Below are positions 7,496-15,437 of a stretch of 34,127 nt of DNA, piece by piece. Location: positions 1 to 34,127 of the forward strand of contig JAJZZH010000085.1 in the NCBI GenBank assembly GCA_021797675.1, read 5' to 3'. A program made the translations under genes and the position numbers. How positions within the stretch are numbered: position 1 is the first letter of the stretch; every line of letters starts with the position of its first letter. Under the pieces are notes generated by a model, which saw only the letters and a list, made by a program, of their open reading frames with translations, had not been told where the DNA came from and made no database searches. The DNA is from Bacillota bacterium. GTDB taxonomy: Bacteria; Bacillota; Sulfobacillia; Sulfobacillales; Sulfobacillaceae.

Positions 7496-8258
7496 ATGAA
7501 GTGGCTCACTGGCTTTGGGCCTGATTCCATCGGTTATCGGATCCGCACGGGGCATGGCGTGGATGTCGGTGTGAAGACCTTCGCCACACGATCCACGGGC
7601 GACAAGATCGCGGGGCCGAAAGCCCACCGCCGCGCTTTGCGCCGCTTGAAAATACGTCAACGTGCCATCCCCCGAAAAATGCAAGCCGCCAAAGTTTAGA
7701 TGGGCTTGGCTCCGCAGGATCCGCTCCCGAAAGGAACTCGGTTGGCGCGCAGCCGGAATTGGGACCAGGCCAAAAACCACGTCGCCCGGACCCATCTTCG
7801 GGTCGTCAATCTTCGCCGCGACTTCTTGCCCACAACGTCCACGGACCTCTGTCGCAAAAACCAAGCGATCGGGATCGAGACGTTGTCGGTGCGCGGGATG
7901 ATGACGAATCATCGGTTGGCGCGGAGCATCGCAGACCAGGGGTTTGGTCAGGTCTTGGCTTTGCTGAAATATAAAGCCGATCGGTACGGAACGCAATGGA
8001 CCGAAGCCGACCGCTGGTTTCCCAGCAGCAAACTGTGTTCGACGCCTGGCTGTGGCTATCTCAAGAACGATCTCACCTTAAAGGACCATGTGTGGACTTG
8101 TCCATCGTGCGGAATGACGCATGATCGGAACGACGCATGATCGGAACATTAACGCGGCGATGAACCTGAAAGGGCTGGCAACCCCAACTGCCCTATCTGT
8201 GGCGACGGCTTCGGGGCAGGAAGAAATCGGGGTGGACTATTGCGCACCGATTTTATAG
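7496..8258 (+). pseudogene. tnpB: TnpB (IS605 OrfB) nuclease, recently disrupted
   Basis: This copy retains most of the RNA-guided nuclease of IS200/IS605 elements. In order: GVDVGVKTFATRS with the RuvC-I Asp; a Lys/Arg-rich helix; an in-frame TAG (7697-7699); HLRVVNLRRDFL; IGIETLSVRGMMTNHRLARSI with the RuvC-II Glu; ADRWFPSSKLCSTPGCG and WTCPSCG, the intact four-Cys zinc finger; then MTHDRN with the RuvC-III Asp. At 8116-8147 a 16-bp tandem duplication shifts the frame; without it the reading continues INAAMNLKGLA to TAG 8256-8258. The N-terminal part before RuvC-I is missing or unrecognisable. With only one stop, one duplication and a lost N terminus, decay looks younger than in the other two tnpB relics. 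All three catalytic acidic residues can still be read. Confidence 0.85.
8116..8147 (+). repeat. 16-bp tandem duplication inside tnpB
   Basis: GACGCATGATCGGAAC occurs twice back to back (8116-8131 and 8132-8147). It duplicates the codons around the RuvC-III Asp and shifts the frame. Removing one copy restores HDRNINAAMNLKGLA, the expected TnpB sequence. Confidence 0.95.
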
Positions 8259-8344
8259 CAGCAAAAAGTTTTCTCGCCGACAAAGGCCGGTTGAAGGCGA
8301 TAAAATAGTATGGGGGTTGGGTTTTAGGGAATTTCGGCCAGATG

Positions 8345-8363
8345 TTTGGTGGTCCATACCAAA
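8345..8363. promoter_or_regulatory. Inverted repeat upstream of the transporter-murQ operon
   Basis: TTTGGT (8345-8350) and ACCAAA (8358-8363) form a 6-bp inverted repeat, about 85 bases before the binding-protein start. A direct repeat GAATTTCG flanks it on both sides (from about 8329 and 8369). It could be an operator for a sugar-responsive repressor, but no regulator gene is adjacent and no clear promoter was found. Confidence 0.3.
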
Positions 8364-8448
8364 GCAGGAATTTCGCGGCGGGCTGTCGAAGCTCACGGTG
8401 TCAGCCAAATAAATAATTCTTTGGCAAGGGCAGCAAGGAGGATATGTT

Positions 8449-10272
8449 ATGAAGAAGTTTTCGGCGTTGGCGTCGGCCGCGCTGTTATCCACCGCGATTG
8501 TCGGCAGCACGGTTGCCGCCAAGCCGGCCGCCACCTCCAGTGTCCCGTACGTTACTATCGGAGGCATTAATCAGGGGGGGCCGATGAACTGGTTTAGCCC
8601 GGTGGGCAATGTCTTTCTGGGCATGGACCTGGAGCCGCTCGCCTTTCATGTGCTGAATGGTGCCAATATCAATGCATTCTTCCCGAATGTGGGATTGGCA
8701 AGCAAATGGAAGGTGTCCAATGGCGGCCACACCATCACCGTGTGGCTAAATCCGAAGGCGCGCTGGTCGACCGGCCAGCCGGTGACGTCGCAAGACGTCG
8801 TGACGTCGTTTGCCTGCTATTTTGTGACCGGCCAGGCGCAGGGCTACGACTTGGGGTCCGTCAAGGCGCTGGGGCCGCGGGAAATTCAGTTCAACGAGGT
8901 CGCGGGCGACAATTACAGCGCGTTTTGGCGTTCGGTGCTGGAACAGGTCATCGTTCCGGCGTCGGTCTATGGTGCCGCCTTGCCTAAGAACATCTGGACC
9001 ATCATCGACCAGTCGCTGTATTCCGGCACCAACGCCAAGCTGGCAGCCAAGGCCAAGGCGGCGCAAACGACGATGGGCGACATTCACAAGCTCAAACTCG
9101 ACACGTTGGCACCCAAGAAAGATGTTTCGGCTGGGCCGTATTACATTAGCAGCATGAGTCCCGACGAGATTGTGATGACCAAGAACCCGTATTTCTATGC
9201 GGCGAACAGAGTTCGCATCCAGACCGTGGACATCCGCAACAACTCGTCCAACCAGACCGTGTTTGAGTGGCTCCGCGGCGGGCAGATCTACCAGGGCACG
9301 TCAGGAGGCATGTCGCTCGCCCTCGTGCATCAGTTGAAGCGCACGCCTGGCAACGTCTACTATCACATTCCGGCTTTTGTGACCGCCCAGTTGGCCTTCA
9401 ACGAACACATTTATCCATATAACCTGGTCCAGGTGCGTCAGGCGCTTGCCTATTTAATCAACAAGCACACGCTTTGGGAAGTGGCAGAGCCGACGGGAGG
9501 AACCCGGTCGATCTGGTCAGACGGTATGATCGATCCGCAGACCAAGGCGTACCTGACCCCGGCCCAGCGCGCCAAGTTGAACATGTACAACCCGAGTCCG
9601 AAGAAGGCGGCTGCGCTCTTGCGCTCGGTCGGATTCACCAAAAAAGGCGGTCAGTGGTACACGGCCAAGGGCAAGCCGTTTACTATCGACTTGATGAACG
9701 TCTCCGGATTCAGTGACTGGATTGAGGCCGGTTCGGTCATGGAGCATGAGTTCAACGCCTTTGGCATCAAGACGACGCAGACCATCGTGGCCACCTTCTC
9801 GGAATACCTGCAAGCCCAATCACAGGGCAAGTATGCGGTGCAGTTTTGGATTGGCTCGTTTGGCCCGTGGATTTACGCCACCTTTGGCCGTCTGTACGGC
9901 GGCAACGACGGGTATGCCGTCAACGGGACCAAGTTGACCTACGTGTCGTCCGCCAAGAAGGGCAACTGGATGGACTTCCCGCAGACGGTCAACGTCAAGG
10001 GGTACGGCAAGGTGAATGCGGGCGTGCTGACCAATGAACTCTCCAGCAACCTGACCCCAGCCCAGACTAAGGCGATAGTGGTCAAGTTGGCGATGGCGAG
10101 CAACCAGTACCTGCCGGTGATTACGCTCTGGAACTACGCGCAGGCGGGATTTGTCAACACGACTCACTTTACCGACTACCCGCTCAACAACCGCCAGCTG
10201 ATGGTCAGCACGGAGGGCTTCTACCCGCCGATTGGCGCCTGGGAAACCTTCGGCTACGTGCATCCTAAGTAA
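8449..10272 (+). CDS. ABC transporter substrate-binding protein, family 5 (Opp/Dpp type)
   Basis: A 607-residue extracellular solute-binding protein of the cluster that binds peptides, nickel and oligosaccharides. A strong AAGGAGG (8435-8441) precedes the ATG by seven bases. MKKFSALASAALLSTAIVGSTVAA is a Sec signal peptide without a lipobox Cys, unusual for a Firmicute binding protein, which is normally lipid anchored. The mature part shows the family layout: LASKWKVSNGGHTITVWLNPKARWSTGQPVTSQDVV (N-lobe signature), SAGPYYISSMSPDEIVMTKNPYF, VRQALAYLINK and a Tyr/Trp-rich C-lobe. Cysteine is nearly absent and aromatic residues are frequent, as in sugar-binding members. It is the first gene of an operon with two permeases, two ATPases and murQ, which suggests that the ligand contains MurNAc. 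The ligand itself cannot be read from sequence. Confidence 0.92.
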   Translation: MKKFSALASAALLSTAIVGSTVAAKPAATSSVPYVTIGGINQGGPMNWFSPVGNVFLGMDLEPLAFHVLNGANINAFFPNVGLASKWKVSNGGHTITVWLNPKARWSTGQPVTSQDVVTSFACYFVTGQAQGYDLGSVKALGPREIQFNEVAGDNYSAFWRSVLEQVIVPASVYGAALPKNIWTIIDQSLYSGTNAKLAAKAKAAQTTMGDIHKLKLDTLAPKKDVSAGPYYISSMSPDEIVMTKNPYFYAANRVRIQTVDIRNNSSNQTVFEWLRGGQIYQGTSGGMSLALVHQLKRTPGNVYYHIPAFVTAQLAFNEHIYPYNLVQVRQALAYLINKHTLWEVAEPTGGTRSIWSDGMIDPQTKAYLTPAQRAKLNMYNPSPKKAAALLRSVGFTKKGGQWYTAKGKPFTIDLMNVSGFSDWIEAGSVMEHEFNAFGIKTTQTIVATFSEYLQAQSQGKYAVQFWIGSFGPWIYATFGRLYGGNDGYAVNGTKLTYVSSAKKGNWMDFPQTVNVKGYGKVNAGVLTNELSSNLTPAQTKAIVVKLAMASNQYLPVITLWNYAQAGFVNTTHFTDYPLNNRQLMVSTEGFYPPIGAWETFGYVHPK

Positions 10273-10315
10273 CCTAACGACGATGGCAGGAGCCGATTGA
10301 CTGGTCAGCGACCGT

Positions 10316-10368
10316 CCGCCCGTACCTCTTCCTGCCGGAGGATTGCCGGATTCCGGCCGGACGGGCGG
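10316..10368 (+). promoter_or_regulatory. Stem-loop between binding protein and permease genes
   Basis: CCGCCCGT (10316-10323) pairs with ACGGGCGG (10361-10368) around a GC-rich interior that can fold further. It fills the 118-base gap after the binding-protein stop and has no T run. In ABC operons such stems often protect the binding-protein mRNA or reduce read-through, giving more binding protein than permease. That role is inferred here. Confidence 0.45.
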
Positions 10369-10390
10369 TTGCGACGAGGAGGAGCATTTC

Positions 10391-11386
10391 ATGAAGAGTT
10401 TGATTCCCCGCCTAATCCGTCGACTCTTCGGCGGCATCATCATGATTTTGGCCGTGGCCTCATTCACGTTCTTTTTGATTCATCTGATTCCCGGCAACCC
10501 AGCCCTATCCAAACTGACGTCGTTGGAAATGTCCGGGGTGCAGCCGCGGCAGGCCGAACTGGAAGTAAGCGCCATATACGGCTTTTTGCCCCACCAGCCT
10601 CTGTATATCCAATATCTGCAGTATATCTGGCAACTTTTGCACCTGAATTTGGGCAAATCCATAATGTATGCCGGAATCTCGGTCAGCCACCTGCTGCTGC
10701 TGGCCTTGCCCTGGACGGTCTTCACCGTCACCGCGGGCATTATTGTCAGTTTTGTGGTTGGCATTCTTGCCGGGGTGCTGATTGCGGTCTATCGGGACCG
10801 TTGGTTCGGCAATGGCATCACGTTGTTTTCCACCTTTTTGCACGGAATTCCCCAACTGATTATGGCCCTGTTGCTCGCCTATCTGCTGACGACGATCTGG
10901 CCGATTTTTCCTTACGGGTCGCCCTACAAGGCGTCTATGACGCCCGGATTCACGCTTCCGTTTATCGGCTCGCTGATTTTTCACGCCATTTTGCCCGTCG
11001 CCGCGTACGCCATTTCCAGTTACGGCGGCTGGGCTTTGACCATGAAATCCAGCGTGGTGTCGGTGCTGGGGGACGACTTTATCTTGGCCTCCGAGCTGCG
11101 CGGATTGAAGCCGAGAATTCGCATCGGATATATCGCGCGCAACGCCATCTTGCCGCTGTTCACCACCCTGACGCTGTCGATTGGCTTTATGTTCGGCGGT
11201 TCGGTGTTTATCGAGCAAATTTTTGATTATCGTGGCCTCGGCTACATGCTGATTACGGCCACCACCAATCTCGACTATCCCTTGATGGCGGGGGCGTTTC
11301 TGATTATTACCACCGCCGTCATTGTTGCCAATATCCTGGCCGACTTTTTATATACGGCCATTGATCCTCGCATTCGCGTGCAGTAG
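10391..11386 (+). CDS. ABC transporter permease, DppB/OppB type
   Basis: A 331-residue inner-membrane permease. The ATG at 10391 follows GAGGAGGAG. The N-terminal segment RRLFGGIIMILAVASFTFFLIHLIPGNP is the first membrane helix with the RxIPGDP-like motif of DppB/OppB proteins. Further helices follow (about residues 100-125, 135-160, 195-225, 265-295 and 300-325). The cytoplasmic EAA loop reads FILASELRGLKPRIRIGYIARNAILPLFT, the ATPase-coupling helix. It pairs with the DppC-type protein immediately downstream to form the transmembrane channel. Confidence 0.92.
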   Translation: MKSLIPRLIRRLFGGIIMILAVASFTFFLIHLIPGNPALSKLTSLEMSGVQPRQAELEVSAIYGFLPHQPLYIQYLQYIWQLLHLNLGKSIMYAGISVSHLLLLALPWTVFTVTAGIIVSFVVGILAGVLIAVYRDRWFGNGITLFSTFLHGIPQLIMALLLAYLLTTIWPIFPYGSPYKASMTPGFTLPFIGSLIFHAILPVAAYAISSYGGWALTMKSSVVSVLGDDFILASELRGLKPRIRIGYIARNAILPLFTTLTLSIGFMFGGSVFIEQIFDYRGLGYMLITATTNLDYPLMAGAFLIITTAVIVANILADFLYTAIDPRIRVQ

Positions 11387-11430
11387 CCGGGCGCTAAGCA
11401 GAATTCACGCACATCATCTGGAGGAACGAC

Positions 11431-12336
11431 ATGTCAGCCGCTGTTATTTTCCCCCCCGACCAGGCGCCGACCACGGCGCGCAATCCTTCCTTGGCCACCA
11501 TAGCCTGGCGGGCGCTCACGCGCAAGTCGGGGCGCATCATCGGGGTGCTTATCCTGCTCTTTTTTATCAGCATGGCGATCTTCGGCCCCATGCTCTATCC
11601 GAAACAGTTACCCATCAACGGGGCTAATCTCTATGCGCCGCCATCCTGGGCGCACCCCTTGGGTACGGACTTCGAGGGCACGGGCGTGCTGGCCGAAATC
11701 GTGACGGGATCGCGCTACGTTCTGTCGGCGGCCGCGTTGGCCGCGCTGTTCACCATTGCCGTGGGCACTTTTATGGGCATCGTGTCGGGATATTTCTTGG
11801 GCCTGACCGATAACATCATCATGCGGATTACCGATTTCATCCTCACCATTCCCGGCTTCCCGCTGCTGATCGTGTTGTCGACCATTTGGAGCTTCGGCAG
11901 CCCGATTGCGATGGGGGTGGTCTTGGGCTTAACCGGCTGGGGAGGCCTCGCCCGGGCGGTGCGCTCCCAGACCCTGTCGCTTCGGGAGCGGGGGTTCATT
12001 GAGGCGGCGCGCGGGCTGGGCCTGTCCAACGGCCACATCATTGGTCGGGAGATCTTGCCCAATATTGCGCCTTATATCGCCATGAACCTCTTGCTGTCGG
12101 TGACCGGGGCCATTTACGCGGAGGTCGGTCTATTTTTTCTTGGCGTCATTCCCTTTCAGGCCAACAACTGGGGCGTGATGTTGAATTTGGCTTTCGGCAA
12201 TGGTGCCATGTATACACCGCAGTCGCTGCTCTACATGATATCGCCCATGGCTTGCATCATGCTGGTGACGTTCGGCATTGTGCTGACCTTGGACGCCTTG
12301 GACGAAATCCTGAATCCGCGATTGAGGGAGGGGTAA
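11431..12336 (+). CDS. ABC transporter permease, DppC/OppC type
   Basis: A 301-residue second permease. The ATG at 11431 follows CTGGAGGAACG. After a cytoplasmic N terminus, the first helix (IIGVLILLFFISMAIFGP) is followed by the DppC motif AHPLGTDFEGTGVLAEIVTGSRYVL. The EAA coupling loop is FIEAARGLGLSNGHIIGREILPNIAPYI. The stop codon is one base from the next gene's ATG, so translation is probably coupled to the first ATPase. Confidence 0.93.
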   Translation: MSAAVIFPPDQAPTTARNPSLATIAWRALTRKSGRIIGVLILLFFISMAIFGPMLYPKQLPINGANLYAPPSWAHPLGTDFEGTGVLAEIVTGSRYVLSAAALAALFTIAVGTFMGIVSGYFLGLTDNIIMRITDFILTIPGFPLLIVLSTIWSFGSPIAMGVVLGLTGWGGLARAVRSQTLSLRERGFIEAARGLGLSNGHIIGREILPNIAPYIAMNLLLSVTGAIYAEVGLFFLGVIPFQANNWGVMLNLAFGNGAMYTPQSLLYMISPMACIMLVTFGIVLTLDALDEILNPRLREG

Positions 12337-12337
12337 T

Positions 12338-13363
12338 ATGGGCTCGGTAGCTGTTGAGCCGGCGCAAGCGTCGGCGCTCGATCGCGACGTGGCCTGCAGG
12401 GTTCGGGGATTGACCGTGACCTACAAGGTGGATAACCGCGAATTGAGCGCGCTGCGGGATGTGGACCTGGACATCCGTCAAGGCCAGATCACGGCCGTAA
12501 TCGGGGAATCGGGATCCGGAAAGTCAACGCTGGCCCTGGCGCTCATGAATGCCGTCTCTAAGCCAGGGCGAATCGCCGCCGGCAAGGTGACGTACCGCGA
12601 CCTGGGCGAAGTCACGGCGATGGACAGCGAGCGTCTGCGCCGGGCCCGCGGACGGTCGCTCAGCATGGTCTTTCAGGCTTCCCAAAATTCGTTGAACCCA
12701 TTGACCCGGGTGGGAGCGCAACTGCTGGACTTGGCTCGATCGCATGATATGCGCGATCCGCGGGCAGTTTTGCGGGAGGCGGCCGCCCTGGCGGAGAGGA
12801 TGTCGCTCGATGCCGATCGGGTGCTAACCTCGTATCAACATCAATTGTCGGGCGGGATGCGCCAGCGCGTCGGGATTATTTTTGGGCTGGTGCTGAAACC
12901 TCAGGTGCTGCTCCTCGATGAGCCGACCACGGCCCTCGACGTACTCTCCCAGTCGTCGGTGCTGGAAATCGTGCGTTCGATCCAGCGTGAACGACAACTG
13001 ACCACCGTGCTGATCACCCACGATATGGGCGTGGTGGCTGAACTCGCCGACCGGGTGGTCGTGCTGTATGCGGGCCGGGTGGTGGAGGAAGCGCCCACGA
13101 CGGAATTGATTCGCCATCCACGGCATCCCTACACCCGGGCGCTGATTCAGGCGATTCCCCGGTTAACCGGGGATCCCAGCTTAGCGAGGCCTTTAGAGGG
13201 GCAGCCCCCCTCGTTGGCCGCCATCCCCACGACGGGCTGCGTGTTCCGTGGGCGCTGTCCGCACCGGATGGAGGTCTGCGAGACCTCGACGCCGGGGATC
13301 AGCCAGGTGAGCGACACGGACCACCGGTATGCGTGTCACTGGGAAGGGGCGGCCAATGATTGA
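12338..13363 (+). CDS. ABC transporter ATP-binding protein, DppD/OppD type
   Basis: A 341-residue ATPase of a peptide/oligosaccharide importer. It has Walker A GESGSGKST (56-64), Q-loop VFQASQNSLNP, signature LSGGMRQR (170-177), Walker B LLLDEP (Glu195) and the switch His in LITHDMGVV. The C-terminal extension HPRHPYTRALIQAIP and the Cys cluster GCVFRGRCPHRMEVC...YACH are typical of OppD/DppD proteins; the Cys set can hold an iron-sulfur cluster in some relatives. GGAGGGG precedes the start, one base after the permease stop. The 3' end overlaps the next ATPase gene by 8 bases. Confidence 0.94.
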   Translation: MGSVAVEPAQASALDRDVACRVRGLTVTYKVDNRELSALRDVDLDIRQGQITAVIGESGSGKSTLALALMNAVSKPGRIAAGKVTYRDLGEVTAMDSERLRRARGRSLSMVFQASQNSLNPLTRVGAQLLDLARSHDMRDPRAVLREAAALAERMSLDADRVLTSYQHQLSGGMRQRVGIIFGLVLKPQVLLLDEPTTALDVLSQSSVLEIVRSIQRERQLTTVLITHDMGVVAELADRVVVLYAGRVVEEAPTTELIRHPRHPYTRALIQAIPRLTGDPSLARPLEGQPPSLAAIPTTGCVFRGRCPHRMEVCETSTPGISQVSDTDHRYACHWEGAAND

Positions 13364-14363
13364 AGTACGAGCCATCGAAAAGGTCTACCGCGGAGGCGGC
13401 GGCCTGTTGTCGCAACGGGCGGTGAAGGCTCTGCGCGGCGTGAGTTTAACGTTGAAGGACGGCGAAGCGATTTCCCTGATCGGGGAGTCGGGATGCGGCA
13501 AGACCACCTTGGGACGAATTATTGCTGGCCTGGAGACGTATAGCCAGGGAGAACTCGTGTTTGATGGTACGCCGTTGAGCCAAGTGCCTCCGGGTGATCG
13601 GCCCCAGTGGTTTCATCGGGTGCAGTTGGTGCAGCAAGATCCGTATGGTGCCCTCAATCCGGCGCGGACGCTAGGTAATGCCTTGGTCGACCCGCTGAAA
13701 TTGCAGGCCAAGCATCTCGGCAAGGATGCAACCTGGACCAGGGAACGGGCGCGAGAGCTTTTGAACCTGGTGGGATTGGACCCGGAGGCGACGCTCTATA
13801 AGTATCCGCACAACCTTTCGGGCGGGCAGCGGCAGCGGTTCGTGGTGGCCCGAGCGTTGACCGTCGATCCTAAGGTGTTGGTTGCAGACGAAGCGGTGTC
13901 CATGATCGACGTCTCGTTGCGTCTGGGAATTTTGAGTCTATTAAGCGACTTGCGGGTACGGCTCGGCATCTCGGTCATTTTCATCACCCACGACGTCGCG
14001 GCCGCGCGTTACGTGGCCCGGGATGGCGTGATCTGCGTGATCTACCGCGGGGAAATCGTAGAATACGGGCGCACGGACGACATTATCCGCTCCCCCGTCC
14101 ATCCCTATACGCAGGCGCTCTTGAGCGCGATGCCCGTCTTGCGCGGCCTGGAAAAGCCGGGGCCCGACCGGTTCATCCCTTCTCAGGATTTGGATACCCA
14201 AGCCCAAGACGAGGCAGGGTGTCTATTTCGGTCGCGATGCCGCTTTGCCACCGAGCGCTGCGGCCGCGAACACCCGAACCTGGTTGCGCTCGACGGCGGT
14301 GAACGACTGCATGCTTGCTTCTATCCCCAGGCTCGCGATGTGGTGCCGGTGCCCGTGGGCTGA
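13356..14363 (+). CDS. ABC transporter ATP-binding protein, DppF/OppF type
   Basis: A 335-residue partner ATPase, starting in the ATGATTGA overlap with the preceding gene behind GGAAGGGG. It has Walker A GESGCGKTT (43-51), the Q-loop segment QLVQQDPYGALNP, signature LSGGQRQR, Walker B VLVADEAVSMIDVS (Ala in place of the usual Pro after Glu) and switch His in FITHDVAAARY. The C-terminal HPYTQALLSAMP and Cys cluster AGCLFRSRCRFATERC...HACF match OppF/DppF. It forms the ATPase heterodimer with the upstream product. MurQ follows after a 24-base gap. Confidence 0.94.
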   Translation: MIEVRAIEKVYRGGGGLLSQRAVKALRGVSLTLKDGEAISLIGESGCGKTTLGRIIAGLETYSQGELVFDGTPLSQVPPGDRPQWFHRVQLVQQDPYGALNPARTLGNALVDPLKLQAKHLGKDATWTRERARELLNLVGLDPEATLYKYPHNLSGGQRQRFVVARALTVDPKVLVADEAVSMIDVSLRLGILSLLSDLRVRLGISVIFITHDVAAARYVARDGVICVIYRGEIVEYGRTDDIIRSPVHPYTQALLSAMPVLRGLEKPGPDRFIPSQDLDTQAQDEAGCLFRSRCRFATERCGREHPNLVALDGGERLHACFYPQARDVVPVPVG

Positions 14364-14387
14364 TGAAGACAAAACGCGGAGGGCCCC

Positions 14388-15317
14388 ATGAGTGATCAAT
14401 TGGCTCGTCTGAGCACGGAACAGTGGAATCGTTCGATTCCACCCTTGGAGACGCTGGACACGTTGCGGATGGTGCAGGTCATCAACGAGGAAGATCAGAA
14501 GGTAGCCCGCGCGGTTGAGGCGGTACTGCCGGAGATCGCCCGGGCGGTGGACCTGGTTGCGAGCGTGCTCGCCGCAGGCGGGCGGATGCTCTATATTGGC
14601 GCGGGGACCAGCGGACGCATCGGATTTTTGGATTCGACCGAGTGTCCGCCGACGTTTAATACGGATCCCGAAACGGTCCAAGCCGTTTTAGCCGGTGGGA
14701 TGGGGGCCGTCGCCGAGGCCTGCGAAGGCGTGGAGGATTCGGAGGACGCTGGCGCCGAAGATCTACGGATCCGTAACGTGGGACCGCAGGATGTGGTGGT
14801 CGGGCTAGCGGCGAGCGGGAGAACGCCCTATGTGATGGGCGCCTTGCGCTTTGCGCGGCAGGTGGGTGCCGCCACGGTAGCGGTGAGTTGCAATCGCACG
14901 GCCGAACAGGCCTCCTTGGCGGATGTCGCGATTTCGGTGGATACCGGACCGGAAGTTATTCTCGGTTCCACCCGGATGAAGGCGGGGACGGCGCAAAAAC
15001 TGGTGCTCAACATGCTCTCCACCGGAGCCATGGTGCGCTTGGGCAAGACCTATCGTAACCTCATGGTGGACATGAAACCGACAAATTACAAACTGGTGGA
15101 GCGGGCGCGCCGGATGGTCCGGCTCGCCGCCGACTTGGATGATGAAGATGAAGCGGCGGCGCAGGTGCTGGCGGCGTCGGGAAATCAGCCCAAGGTCGCC
15201 ATTTTCATGGTGCAGCGCGGGACGGGCCGCGCTGAGGCCGAGGCGGCCTTGGCCCGCGCCCATGGCGATTTGCGGCGGGCACTCGAGGAATCGGCAGGGC
15301 TTGGCGGGAAAGGCTGA
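14388..15317 (+). CDS. murQ: N-acetylmuramic acid 6-phosphate etherase
   Basis: MurQ cleaves the lactyl ether of MurNAc 6-phosphate to give GlcNAc 6-phosphate and D-lactate in the cytoplasm. The 309-residue protein covers the family fully: LYIGAGTSGRIGFLDSTECPPTF (68-90) with the sugar isomerase (SIS) phosphate-binding loop and catalytic Glu85, GVEDSED with the second acid Glu116, GLAASGRTPYVMGAL, EVILGSTRMKAGTAQKLVLNMLSTGAM, and GKTYRNLMVDMKPTN. GGAGG precedes the ATG. As last gene of the ABC operon it indicates that the imported compound yields MurNAc. MurQ needs a phosphorylated substrate, and neither a PTS nor a MurNAc/anhMurNAc kinase is encoded in the operon, so a kinase (MurK, AnmK or similar) must be elsewhere if the pathway is complete. 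Confidence 0.96.
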   Translation: MSDQLARLSTEQWNRSIPPLETLDTLRMVQVINEEDQKVARAVEAVLPEIARAVDLVASVLAAGGRMLYIGAGTSGRIGFLDSTECPPTFNTDPETVQAVLAGGMGAVAEACEGVEDSEDAGAEDLRIRNVGPQDVVVGLAASGRTPYVMGALRFARQVGAATVAVSCNRTAEQASLADVAISVDTGPEVILGSTRMKAGTAQKLVLNMLSTGAMVRLGKTYRNLMVDMKPTNYKLVERARRMVRLAADLDDEDEAAAQVLAASGNQPKVAIFMVQRGTGRAEAEAALARAHGDLRRALEESAGLGGKG

Positions 15318-15359
15318 GGCGCCTTAGGGCCAAGCCGCGACGCGCGGCGAAATGCGTAG

Positions 15360-15400
15360 AGGCAGAGGTCTTTCGATGGGTTGCCGAAAGACCTCTGCCT
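15360..15400. terminator. Bidirectional hairpin terminator after murQ
   Basis: A perfect 16-bp stem, AGGCAGAGGTCTTTCG (15360-15375) with its complement at 15385-15400, around a 9-base loop. It lies between the converging murQ and membrane-protein genes. There is no long T run on either side, but position and stem strength fit a two-way terminator. Confidence 0.75.
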
Positions 15401-15437
15401 GCGCGATGGGCGGAAGCCCTGGGGGCATCGGGCCCGC

